Source: Rhizobacter sp.
Lineage (GTDB): Bacteria; Pseudomonadota; Gammaproteobacteria; Burkholderiales; Burkholderiaceae_C
Assembly: GCA_025359585.1 (NCBI GenBank)
Contig: JANYFX010000294.1
Coordinates: 1-6,870 of the forward strand
DNA length: 6,870 nt
Direction of reading: 5' to 3'
Position numbers and translations under genes: made by a program. Numbering within the stretch: the stretch's first letter is position 1; every line of letters starts with the position of its first letter. Under the pieces are notes generated by a model. The model worked only from the letters and a program-made list of their open reading frames with translations. It was not told the DNA's origin and did not search any database. Of this stretch, positions 1-6,095 are shown one piece after another.

Positions 1-1207
1 CTTGTCGCTGGCCGCCACGATGCTGCTGGCCGCAGGCAACGCCTCGGCGGTCGATTTCGACGGCTACTTCCGCGCCGGCCCTGGTGCCACCTCGAAGAAC
101 GAGGCCCGTGCCTGCTACAACCTGGGCATTTCCGGCGGCCACTACCGGCTCGGCAACGAGTGCGATTTCTACGGTGAGTTCGGCCTGGCGCAGACCGGCA
201 CCGTCGGCGGCGTGACCTACAAGGCCAAGGTCATGTTCAACGAATACAACCCCGGCACCGACGTCGGCAAGTCCAGCTCCAGCTTCGAGCAGATGTACGT
301 TGAAGGCAAGGGCTTCGACATCTCGCCCGACACCAACTTCTGGATCGGCAAGCGCTTCTACGGCCGCGCCGACGTGCACATCCTCGACACCAACTTCGTG
401 CGCATGGACGGCGTGGGCGTGGGCGCCGACGGCATCGCGGTGGCCGGCGGCAAGCTCGGCCTGGCCTACTTCAGCAGCGACTCCGGCTCCGGCTTCGGCG
501 ACGGCGGCACCGGCTTGTCCACCAACCCCGGCAACCGGCTCAATGCCGACCTGAGCGAGATCGCCGTCAACCCGGGCGGCAAGCTGCGCGTGACCGGCAC
601 CCTGACCCAGGGCAACTACAACAACGCCACCAACGGCAAGGGCACGACCGGCTTCGGCCTGAGCCTGCAGCACAACCAGGACATCGCCGGCCTCGGCGGC
701 GGCAACACCCTGTGGCTGCAATACGCGCAAGGCTCGGCCGGCCTGGACGGCAACTTCGGCAAGATGACCGCGCCGTCGGGCGCGAAGCAGTTCCGCCTCG
801 TCGAGAGCCTGGCCTGGCAAGTCGGTGCGTTCGGCGGCCAGGCGGTCGCGCTGATCGGCCAGCACAGCAAGGACGACGTGGCGCTCACGCCCAAGTACAA
901 CGAACTCTCGGTGGGCGGGCGTGTTTCCTATGCGCTGTCGAACAACTTCAAGCTCGTGAGCGAAGCCGGCTACATGCAGAAGAAGCCCGATGGTTCGGCA
1001 ACACAGAAGCTGGCCAAGTTCACTTTCGCACCGACGCTGTCGACCGGCCCGGGCTTCTGGAACCGGCCTGAGTTGCGCCTGTACGTGACCACGGCCAAGT
1101 GGAACGGCGCGGCCAACTCGGCGGCGGGTCTGGCGGGCCTGACCGGTCTGAACAACGGCAAGACCACGGGCACGAGCTACGGCGCTCAAGCCGAAATCTG
1201 GTTCTGA
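1..1207 (+). CDS. lamB: LamB-type maltoporin / carbohydrate outer-membrane porin, 5' end missing
   Basis: Trimeric outer-membrane beta-barrel porin for diffusion of maltodextrins or related sugars. The visible part opens inside a signal peptide (hydrophobic Leu/Ala stretch, then NASA|VDF cleavage at about visible codon 16/17). The true start is therefore upstream of the window, and the TTG at position 2 is probably an internal Leu codon. The mature protein of about 385 residues is slightly shorter than E. coli LamB (421). Family hallmarks include VDFxGYxRxG at the mature N terminus (the Tyr matches the greasy-slide Tyr6), the two Cys of the first-loop disulfide (ACYN and RLGNEC), the Tyr matching Tyr41 just after, GKRFYxRxDVHxxD in the middle, and FWNRPELRLYVT near the end. 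It ends GAQAEIWF, with the terminal aromatic residue typical of BAM-assembled barrels. A counterpart of Trp74 is not obvious, so the preferred sugar may differ from maltodextrin. The next gene starts 76 bp on. Confidence 0.9.
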   Translation, partial: LSLAATMLLAAGNASAVDFDGYFRAGPGATSKNEARACYNLGISGGHYRLGNECDFYGEFGLAQTGTVGGVTYKAKVMFNEYNPGTDVGKSSSSFEQMYVEGKGFDISPDTNFWIGKRFYGRADVHILDTNFVRMDGVGVGADGIAVAGGKLGLAYFSSDSGSGFGDGGTGLSTNPGNRLNADLSEIAVNPGGKLRVTGTLTQGNYNNATNGKGTTGFGLSLQHNQDIAGLGGGNTLWLQYAQGSAGLDGNFGKMTAPSGAKQFRLVESLAWQVGAFGGQAVALIGQHSKDDVALTPKYNELSVGGRVSYALSNNFKLVSEAGYMQKKPDGSATQKLAKFTFAPTLSTGPGFWNRPELRLYVTTAKWNGAANSAAGLAGLTGLNNGKTTGTSYGAQAEIWF

Positions 1208-1235
1208 CCTGATGTGTGCGCCGGGAGCCCGCTGA

Positions 1236-1281
1236 GGGAGCCTGGTGCGTTCAAATCTTCACTTTCACGAACCGGGCTCCC
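1236..1281 (+). promoter_or_regulatory. Leader hairpin before the SHOCT gene, with a competing alternative arm
   Basis: Bases 1236-1246 (GGGAGCCTGGT) pair with 1271-1281 (ACCGGGCTCCC), giving an 11-bp stem with one G-U pair and a 24-nt loop. A second upstream arm at 1223-1231 (GGGAGCCCG) is perfectly complementary to 1273-1281, giving 9 bp with a 41-nt loop. The two left arms share GGGAGCC and compete for the same right arm. The right arm ends 2 nt before ATG 1284, so either fold would cover the ribosome landing area. No T run follows, so it does not look like an intrinsic terminator. It could control translation or stabilise the 3' end of the porin mRNA. The pairing is read directly; the function is inferred. 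Confidence 0.4.
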
Positions 1282-1283
1282 CC

Positions 1284-2168
1284 ATGAACCGCATCGATAT
1301 CCCGAAACGACAACACGTCTGGTTGAAGCTGTTTGTGGGCGGGGCCGCCTTGCTGGCCAGCGCTCAGCCGGCGCAGGCCGGCTGGCTCGACACGCTGTTC
1401 GGCAAACCCGCTGCGCAAACCGAGGCGGCCCAGGCCGGGCCGGGGCAGCGCTTGTGGCGCATTCACGAGTTCACGACGGTGGCGCTCGTACCGAGGGAAC
1501 CCGGTGCCGCAGAAACGCCGCCGATGGCACCGATGCCAGCGCTGTCGCCCGAGGCGTTGCGCCAGCAACTCGCGCGGGTGCAGATCGTCGGGCGCGCTGC
1601 GCCCGAGCCCTTGTTCGCTGCCGATGAACTCGCCGAGCTCGTCACGCCACTCGTGCAAGCGCTCGGCCGTGCCGGCGTGGGCGATGACGTGCTGCTGCTC
1701 AGCAGTTCGAGGCGCGATGGCGGCGTATTGGCTTCTCCCACTGCGGTGACGGCCCGGCTGTTCGTGCAGGGCGACAGCCTGCAGCTCATCGTGCACGATG
1801 CGCGCTTCGATTTTTACGACAGCTTTCGCGGCACGCAGATCGCGCCGCGATTCACTTTCGGTTCGCGCACGTCCACAGGTGCGGCGCAGGTCCAAAGCGT
1901 GGGCGCGAGCAACCGCCGCGCCGACTGGCTGGCCATGGCGCTGCCGACGATGACCCGCGACGCTGCGGTGCCCGTGGCGACACCGACACCACCGATCGCG
2001 ACCCCCGCGCCCATGCCCGCGGTGCAGCCCACCCGCAAGCCACTCGACGCAAGCAGCGCCGACGACATCGAGCGCCGCCTCGAGACGCTGAAGCGCCTGC
2101 GCGACAAAGGCCTGATCAGCGAGGACGAGTACCTGCAGAAGCGCAAGGAAATCCTGCAGCTGCTGTGA
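1284..2168 (+). CDS. Exported protein of unknown function with C-terminal SHOCT domain
   Basis: A 294-residue protein with a clear signal peptide: basic N region (KRQ, residues 8-10), hydrophobic core at about 12-26, and probable cleavage AQA|GW at 32/33. There is no lipobox Cys, so it is probably soluble in the periplasm or secreted. Residues about 50-225 form a mixed alpha/beta region I do not recognise. A Pro/Ala/Thr-rich linker follows at about 226-259. Residues 260-294 (DDIERRLETLKRLRDKGLIS, then EDEYLQKRKEILQLL) are a typical SHOCT short C-terminal domain, a helix-turn-helix-like tail thought to mediate oligomerisation or ligand contacts. It sits where E. coli has malM after lamB but does not resemble MalM. 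The start is uncertain. ATG 1284 begins a normal signal peptide but has no Shine-Dalgarno, whereas the in-frame GTG at 1245 follows AGGGAG and would add 13 residues. The gene call is sure; the function is unknown. Confidence 0.85.
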   Translation: MNRIDIPKRQHVWLKLFVGGAALLASAQPAQAGWLDTLFGKPAAQTEAAQAGPGQRLWRIHEFTTVALVPREPGAAETPPMAPMPALSPEALRQQLARVQIVGRAAPEPLFAADELAELVTPLVQALGRAGVGDDVLLLSSSRRDGGVLASPTAVTARLFVQGDSLQLIVHDARFDFYDSFRGTQIAPRFTFGSRTSTGAAQVQSVGASNRRADWLAMALPTMTRDAAVPVATPTPPIATPAPMPAVQPTRKPLDASSADDIERRLETLKRLRDKGLISEDEYLQKRKEILQLL

Positions 2169-2268
2169 GGTGAGTTCGGCGTTGCGGGCGCGCCGCGCTT
2201 CGGGCAAACACTCGCAGGCGACCTGAACGCTGCCTTAACATCCGCGCGATGCGATGCCGACCCGCCCC

Positions 2269-2943
2269 ATGAAATTGCTGCTCGCCGAGGACGACACGAT
2301 CCTGGCCGACGCCTTGACGGTGAGCCTCAAGGCCAGCGGCTTCGAGGTCGAGGTCGCGCCCAACGGCGCGGTGGCCGAGTACCTGTTGCTGCGCCAGGAC
2401 TTCGACATCGGCGTGCTCGATCTCGGCCTGCCGCTCGTCGACGGCCTGACCGTGCTCAAGCGTGTGCGCGCCACCAAACCCGAGCTGCCGATGATGGTGC
2501 TGACCGCGCTCGACGGACTAGAGCAGCGGGTCGCCGGCCTCAACGCCGGGGCCGACGACTACCTCACCAAGCCCTTCGACTTCCCCGAGCTGGAAGCGCG
2601 CATCCGCGCCTTGCTGCGCCGCGCGCATGGCGCGAGCGGCGCGGCCACGGTGCAGCTCACCGGGCTCTTGCGTTTCGACCGCGAAGCGCGCCGCGCGACC
2701 GTCGACAAGACCGCCATCGAACTCTCGCCGCGTGAGTGGACGCTGCTCGACCTGTTGCTCACGCAGCGTGACCACGTGGTCACGAAAGAGCAGATCGTGC
2801 AAGGCTGGACGCCCGACCCGAGCGAGCAGAACCCGGGCTCGATCGAGGTCTACATTCACCGCTTGCGGCGCAAGCTCGAAGGCTCGAAGGTCTCGATCCG
2901 CACGGTGCGCGGCCTGGGCTACCTTCTCGAAGCCGAAACCTGA
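2269..2943 (+). CDS. OmpR-family response regulator, TctD/QseB-like
   Basis: DNA-binding transcriptional regulator of a two-component system, 224 residues. Numbered from MKLLLAEDD, the receiver domain spans about 1-118, with acidic pocket Asp8/Asp9, phosphoacceptor Asp51 (VLDLGLP), Thr79 (VLTA) and Lys101 (LTKPF). All switch residues are present, so it should be phosphorylatable. The C-terminal winged helix spans about 125-222, with the motif SIEVYIHRLRRKL and the ending RTVRGLGYLLE, close to the TctD pattern. An in-frame ATG at 2254 would add MPTRP. I chose 2269 because homologues begin directly with the first beta strand, but neither start has a good Shine-Dalgarno. The partner kinase gene begins 11 nt after the stop. 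The regulon cannot be read from the sequence. TctD controls tricarboxylate uptake in enterics, but many beta-proteobacterial paralogues have other roles. Confidence 0.93.
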   Translation: MKLLLAEDDTILADALTVSLKASGFEVEVAPNGAVAEYLLLRQDFDIGVLDLGLPLVDGLTVLKRVRATKPELPMMVLTALDGLEQRVAGLNAGADDYLTKPFDFPELEARIRALLRRAHGASGAATVQLTGLLRFDREARRATVDKTAIELSPREWTLLDLLLTQRDHVVTKEQIVQGWTPDPSEQNPGSIEVYIHRLRRKLEGSKVSIRTVRGLGYLLEAET

Positions 2944-2954
2944 GCGGGGCCAGC

Positions 2955-4448
2955 GTGTCGGCCCCCCGCTGGACATCGCGCCTCCCGCTCGGCGCCCTGC
3001 GCCGCGTGCCCGGCCTGACCCCCGGCACGCGCTCGCTGCACCGCCACCTGCTGCTGTGGCTATTGCTTCCGCAACTGGTGCTGTGGCTGGCGGCCGCGAT
3101 CTTCACCTACGACCTGGCCGACACCTACGCCAACCGCGCCATCGACGCCAGCCTGAGCACCGCTTCGCGCGCGCTGGCGCGCCAGGTCAAGCCGAGCGGC
3201 AGCGGTTTGTTGATCGACTTCCCGCGCGCCGCGCAAGACATCATCGAAGCCGACCCCGACGACCGCGTCTACTACATGGTCAGCACGCCGCCCGGCGAGT
3301 TCATTCTCGGCAACAACCAGATGCCGCAGCCGATGCCGCCGATCGCCGAGCCGCGCCTGGGCCAGCCCTACATGTACGACGCCAAGGTGCGCGAGCTCAC
3401 GCAGTACGGCCACCGCGATGTCGATGTGCGCGTGGTGGCGCTCTACCTCGCATACGGCGAGCCTGGCAAGCCGCAGCGCATGCTGGTGCAGGTGGCGCGC
3501 AGCCGGGCCAGCCGCGAGGTGCTGGCTCGGCAGATCCTGATCGACACGGCGCTGCCCTTGTCGGGCTTGATCGTGCTGATGTCGATCATCGTGTGGGGTG
3601 GCATTCGCGGCGGGCTGGCGCCCTTGGCTCGGCTGCGCAGCGTGGTCGAGAGCCGGGCCCCGAACGACCTGGCGCCGATCCGCCTCGAGGCCGCGCCCGA
3701 AGAAGTGCGCAGCCTCGCCATCGCGCTGAACGCGCTGTTGGCCGAAGTGCGCGAGAGCGTCGACACGCAGAAGCGCTTCATCAGCGACGCGGCCCACCAG
3801 CTGCGCACGCCGCTCGCCGGCCTGAAGAGCCAGACCGAGCTGGCGCTGGCCAGCGCCGCGCTCGGCGCCGACCCCGAACTGCATGCGCGGCTGCGGCGCG
3901 TGCATGAAAGCGCCACCCGCAGCGCCCACCTCGTGAGCCAGTTGCTGACGCTGGCCCGCGCCGAGCCCGAAGCGGCGATGGCGCAGGCCCGCACCTGCTT
4001 CGACCTGCAGCGCCTGGCGCGCGAGGTGGCGGCCGAGCAGGTGCCGCGCGCCCTGGCGGCCGGCATCGACCTCGGCGGTGACGACACCGAGCCGGGCGAA
4101 ACGCCACTGCCCGTGCTGGGCAACGCGATGCTGATCCGCGAGGCGCTGATCAACCTCGTCGACAACGCGATTCGTTATGCCGGCCGCGGGGCGAGCATCA
4201 CGGTGACGGCCAAGGCGCAAGGTGGTGATGCCGTGGTCTGTGTCGAAGACAACGGGCCGGGTGTGCAAGAAGCCGACCGCGAGCGTGTGTTCCAGCGTTT
4301 TGTGCGCGCCACGCACGAGGGCAACGGCTGCGGCCTGGGGCTGGCGATCGTCAAGGAAATCGTCGAGCGCAGCCAGGGCAGCGTGGTGCTCGAAGCGGTG
4401 CAGCCGCACGGCCTGCGCGCGGTGGTGAGGCTGCCGCTCGTGGGGTGA
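2955..4448 (+). CDS. Membrane sensor histidine kinase, TctE-like
   Basis: A 497-residue inner-membrane sensor kinase that should phosphorylate the regulator just upstream. After a basic cytoplasmic N terminus, TM1 lies at about 32-51 and TM2 at about 195-217. The intervening periplasmic domain of about 140 residues resembles the 2CSK_N sensor domain of TctE/QseC-type kinases. The dimerisation/phosphoacceptor helix carries FISDAAHQLRTPLAG with His281. The ATPase domain shows the N box (NLVDNAIRYA, Asn404), G1 (VEDNGPGV, Asp432), F box (RVFQRFVR) and G2 (GCGLGLAIVKEI, from Gly458), so it looks catalytically intact. GTG 2955 is the start. No in-frame ATG precedes TM1, and a second GTG at 3006 would still retain TM1. 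The stop is overlapped by an in-frame GTG of the next gene's reading frame (GTGA, 4445-4448). The ligand is unknown. A carboxylate is suggested only by the family. Confidence 0.93.
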   Translation: MSAPRWTSRLPLGALRRVPGLTPGTRSLHRHLLLWLLLPQLVLWLAAAIFTYDLADTYANRAIDASLSTASRALARQVKPSGSGLLIDFPRAAQDIIEADPDDRVYYMVSTPPGEFILGNNQMPQPMPPIAEPRLGQPYMYDAKVRELTQYGHRDVDVRVVALYLAYGEPGKPQRMLVQVARSRASREVLARQILIDTALPLSGLIVLMSIIVWGGIRGGLAPLARLRSVVESRAPNDLAPIRLEAAPEEVRSLAIALNALLAEVRESVDTQKRFISDAAHQLRTPLAGLKSQTELALASAALGADPELHARLRRVHESATRSAHLVSQLLTLARAEPEAAMAQARTCFDLQRLAREVAAEQVPRALAAGIDLGGDDTEPGETPLPVLGNAMLIREALINLVDNAIRYAGRGASITVTAKAQGGDAVVCVEDNGPGVQEADRERVFQRFVRATHEGNGCGLGLAIVKEIVERSQGSVVLEAVQPHGLRAVVRLPLVG

Positions 4449-4472
4449 GGGCCGGCGCTCCTTTTTCTCGGG

Positions 4473-4501
4473 CATGCCGAATGGAGACAATCGTCGGCAT
4501 G
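4473..4501 (+). promoter_or_regulatory. Inverted repeat enclosing the start codon of the 2H phosphoesterase gene
   Basis: CATGCCGA (4473-4480) and TCGGCATG (4494-4501) are perfect 8-bp inverted repeats separated by 13 nt. The right arm contains the ATG at 4499, and the only Shine-Dalgarno-like stretch (GGAGA, 4483-4487) lies in the loop. In mRNA this would be a hairpin hiding the start codon, which might be opened by ribosomes finishing the kinase gene 50 nt upstream. The repeat is seen directly; a regulatory role is inferred, and chance is possible in GC-rich DNA. Confidence 0.35.
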
Positions 4502-5110
4502 TCAGAACAGTTCTCTTTCCCGGGCTTCGAGGCGCCGGTGAGCCGGCAGCGGCAGGCGAAGGCACCGCGCGTGGAGCGGCCGTTTCACAGCCTCTTCTTC
4601 GCGATCCTGCCGGCGCTTGTCGACCTGCCTCGAATCGACGCGGCCGCCTCGGCCGTGCGTCGCCAGCACGGCGTGGAGCGCGGGCTCGTCAAGACCGAGC
4701 GCCTTCACGTCACCTGCTGCGATCTGGGCGACTTCAACGAGGCCCCGGTGCAAACGCTGGTCGACGCCGCAGTGGCGGTGGCGGCAGGCTTGGCGCGCTC
4801 GTCTTTCGAAATCGTCTTCGACCGTGTCATGCGGTTCAAGGGGAGCCGGGCGCTGGCCTTGCTGGCGGACGATGGCGCCGGGGAGCTCAAGGCTTTTCGT
4901 GCGGCCCTCGGGCAGGCGCTCTCACAAGCGGGCCTGGGGGTCGACGCTGGCGGCGCGCCGCACATGACGCTGGGTTACGGCGGAGACGATGTGTCGGAAT
5001 CTCTTGCCGAACCGATCCGCTGGACCCCGCAGGACTTCGTGCTCGTGCACAGCCTGGTCGGCAAGGGCGAACATCGGCACCTCGGCCGCTGGCCATTGGC
5101 GCCGAACTGA
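4499..5110 (+). CDS. thpR: 2H phosphoesterase, 2'-5' RNA ligase / RNA 2',3'-cyclic phosphodiesterase family
   Basis: A 203-residue cytoplasmic protein of the LigT/ThpR family. Members hydrolyse RNA 2',3'-cyclic phosphate to a 2'-phosphate, and some join 2'-5' RNA ends in vitro. Both catalytic HxT motifs are present: His70-Val-Thr72 in ERLHVTC and His155-Met-Thr157 in PHMTLGY. Their spacing of about 85 residues and the total length fit the family. The N terminus has the FPGF-type lead-in before the first beta strand (FHSLFFAILP). ATG 4499 was chosen because MSEQFSFPGF looks like the natural start. In-frame alternatives are ATG 4481 and GTG 4445, the latter overlapping the kinase stop and able to couple translation. 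The gene may be cotranscribed with the two-component pair, since the 50-nt gap has no convincing terminator. It converges on yicC with 6 nt between stop codons. The family is certain; the physiological substrate is not known. Confidence 0.88.
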   Translation: MSEQFSFPGFEAPVSRQRQAKAPRVERPFHSLFFAILPALVDLPRIDAAASAVRRQHGVERGLVKTERLHVTCCDLGDFNEAPVQTLVDAAVAVAAGLARSSFEIVFDRVMRFKGSRALALLADDGAGELKAFRAALGQALSQAGLGVDAGGAPHMTLGYGGDDVSESLAEPIRWTPQDFVLVHSLVGKGEHRHLGRWPLAPN

Positions 5111-5117
5111 TCGGCGC
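5099..5117. terminator. Hairpin at the convergent 3' ends of the thpR-like gene and yicC
   Basis: GCGCCGA (5099-5105) and TCGGCGC (5111-5117) form a perfect 7-bp stem with a 5-nt loop. The thpR-like stop TGA (5108-5110) lies in the loop, and the yicC stop (complement 5117-5119) touches the right arm. Neither strand has a T run after the stem, so it is not a standard intrinsic terminator. It could act as a shared 3'-end barrier for both mRNAs or be a coincidence of GC-rich coding ends. Confidence 0.3.
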
Positions 5118-6061
5118 TACTCGAGGTTCTGCACCTGCTCGCGCATCTGTTCGATCGCGACCTTCATCTCGACCGAGATGTTGGTCAGCTCCAGCGCCGA
5201 GGCCTTCGAGCCCAGCGTGTTCGCTTCGCGCAGCAGCTCCTGGATCAGGAAGTCGAGCCGTTTGCCAACTTCGCCGCCGGCTTTCAGCAGCCGTGCGATC
5301 TCGTCCAGATGCGAGCGCAAACGCGCCAGCTCTTCGGCCACATCGATGCGGATCGAGTACGCCGCCGCTTCGTTCAACGCCCGCTCCTGAGACGCCTCGC
5401 GCGAGATGGTTTGCGCCGCGCCGGTGTTGTCGAGCGCCTCTTGCCAGCGTTCGAGAAAACGCTGCTGCTGGCGCTTCACGACCGCCGGCACGAGCGGTTC
5501 GGCCCGCGCGGCGAGTTCGCGCAAGCGCGTCACACGCTCCATCAAGACCGCCACCAGGCGTTCACCTTCGCGGCCGCGCGCTTCACGCAGTCCCGTGATG
5601 CAACGTTTGGCGGCTTCGAGTGCGACCTCGTCGAGCTTCTCGCTCGGCGCGCTGCCCTTGCACCATTGCAGCACCTCGTGCACCGACAGGCTCTGCGCTT
5701 TTGGCAGCCAGCCCTGCACCATGCTTTCGAGACGCGTCAGGCGGTTCAGTTGGTCGGTTTGCGGCCGCGGCCAGTGCGTTTCGGCCTCGGAGCGCGTGTT
5801 GAGCCGCAACTCGATCTTGCCGCGCCTGAACGCGGCCGTGAGCAACTCGCGCAGTGCCGGCTCGAGCGCACGAAACTCGTCGGGCAAACGAAAACCGAGG
5901 TCCAGGAAACGTCCGTTCACCGAACGTAACTCGATGCTCACACTGCCTTGTGCCGAGGCTGGCGGCTGGGGTGCCAAATTGTCCGCAGACGCCGTTGTTT
6001 CATGGGTGGAAGCGGCACCCGAGCTGGCGCTTGCGTACCCGGTCATGCTGTAGACTGCCAT
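5117..6061 (-). CDS. yicC: YicC/YloC family endoribonuclease
   Basis: A 314-residue cytoplasmic protein of the YicC/YloC family. These are endoribonucleases: E. coli YicC takes part in small-RNA decay and B. subtilis YloC cleaves RNA. The N-terminal YicC domain begins MAVYSMTGYAS and continues with SIELRSVNGRFLD (residues 42-54), the most conserved signature. The C-terminal DUF1732 part (about 229-314) contains KRLDFLIQELLREANTLGSK and ends with the typical EMKVAIEQMREQVQNLE. It is longer than E. coli YicC (287), mainly through an Ala/Ser/Thr/Pro-rich insertion at residues about 12-39 between the first two conserved blocks. ATG 6061 fits homologues that start a few residues before SMTG; Met6 is the alternative. 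The gene is divergent from the Ser/Thr kinase gene (27 bp) and convergent with the thpR-like gene. No gmk or rpoZ is seen here, although they neighbour yicC in many bacteria. Confidence 0.95.
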   Translation of the reverse strand: MAVYSMTGYASASSGAASTHETTASADNLAPQPPASAQGSVSIELRSVNGRFLDLGFRLPDEFRALEPALRELLTAAFRRGKIELRLNTRSEAETHWPRPQTDQLNRLTRLESMVQGWLPKAQSLSVHEVLQWCKGSAPSEKLDEVALEAAKRCITGLREARGREGERLVAVLMERVTRLRELAARAEPLVPAVVKRQQQRFLERWQEALDNTGAAQTISREASQERALNEAAAYSIRIDVAEELARLRSHLDEIARLLKAGGEVGKRLDFLIQELLREANTLGSKASALELTNISVEMKVAIEQMREQVQNLE

Positions 6062-6066
6062 GAGAA

Positions 6067-6095
6067 ATTACCCACTGAAAACCGGATTATGTCAA
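6067..6095 (-). promoter_or_regulatory. Sigma70-type promoter for yicC overlapping the kinase start codon
   Basis: On the minus strand, TTGACA (6095-6090, exact consensus -35) is followed after 17 bp by GGTAAT (6072-6067, 4 of 6 matches to the -10 consensus). Transcription would begin near 6060-6061, on the A or T of the yicC ATG. That predicts a leaderless or nearly leaderless yicC mRNA. The -35 box overlaps the ATG of the divergent kinase gene (6089-6091). The motif and spacing are read directly; activity is inferred. Confidence 0.55.

Noticed and set aside
1284..2168. MalM (maltose operon periplasmic protein), expected after lamB
   Set aside because: Although position and export fit, the sequence does not resemble E. 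coli MalM, and the C terminus is a SHOCT domain that MalM lacks.
1251..2207. A 318-codon minus-strand frame antisense to the SHOCT gene
   Set aside because: Arg/His-rich translation with no signal or motif. The plus-strand frame has a signal peptide and a SHOCT domain.
2182..2210. Possible promoter before the response regulator (TTGCGG at 2182, CAAACA at 2205)
   Set aside because: The spacing is 17 bp but the -10 box matches consensus at only two positions. No other convincing promoter was found in the 100-bp gap.
2627..3907. A 426-codon plus-strand frame overlapping the response regulator and kinase
   Set aside because: It is a shifted reading of two intact two-component genes, dominated by Arg/Ala/Pro/Ser with no recognisable fold.
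4447..4467. Possible intrinsic terminator after the histidine kinase (GC palindrome then TTTTT at 4462-4466)
   Set aside because: GCCGGC is self-complementary but leaves no workable loop, and the flanking bases pair poorly, so no stable stem precedes the T run.
3060..4565. A 501-codon open frame on the minus strand, antisense to the histidine kinase
   Set aside because: High third-position GC creates long spurious frames. Its translation is rich in Arg/His/Gln/Ala without domains, while the plus strand carries an intact kinase.
6031..6056. Possible kinase promoter on the plus strand (TTGCGT at 6031, TAGACT at 6051)
   Set aside because: The spacer is only 14 bp and both boxes are weak, so it is not supportable.
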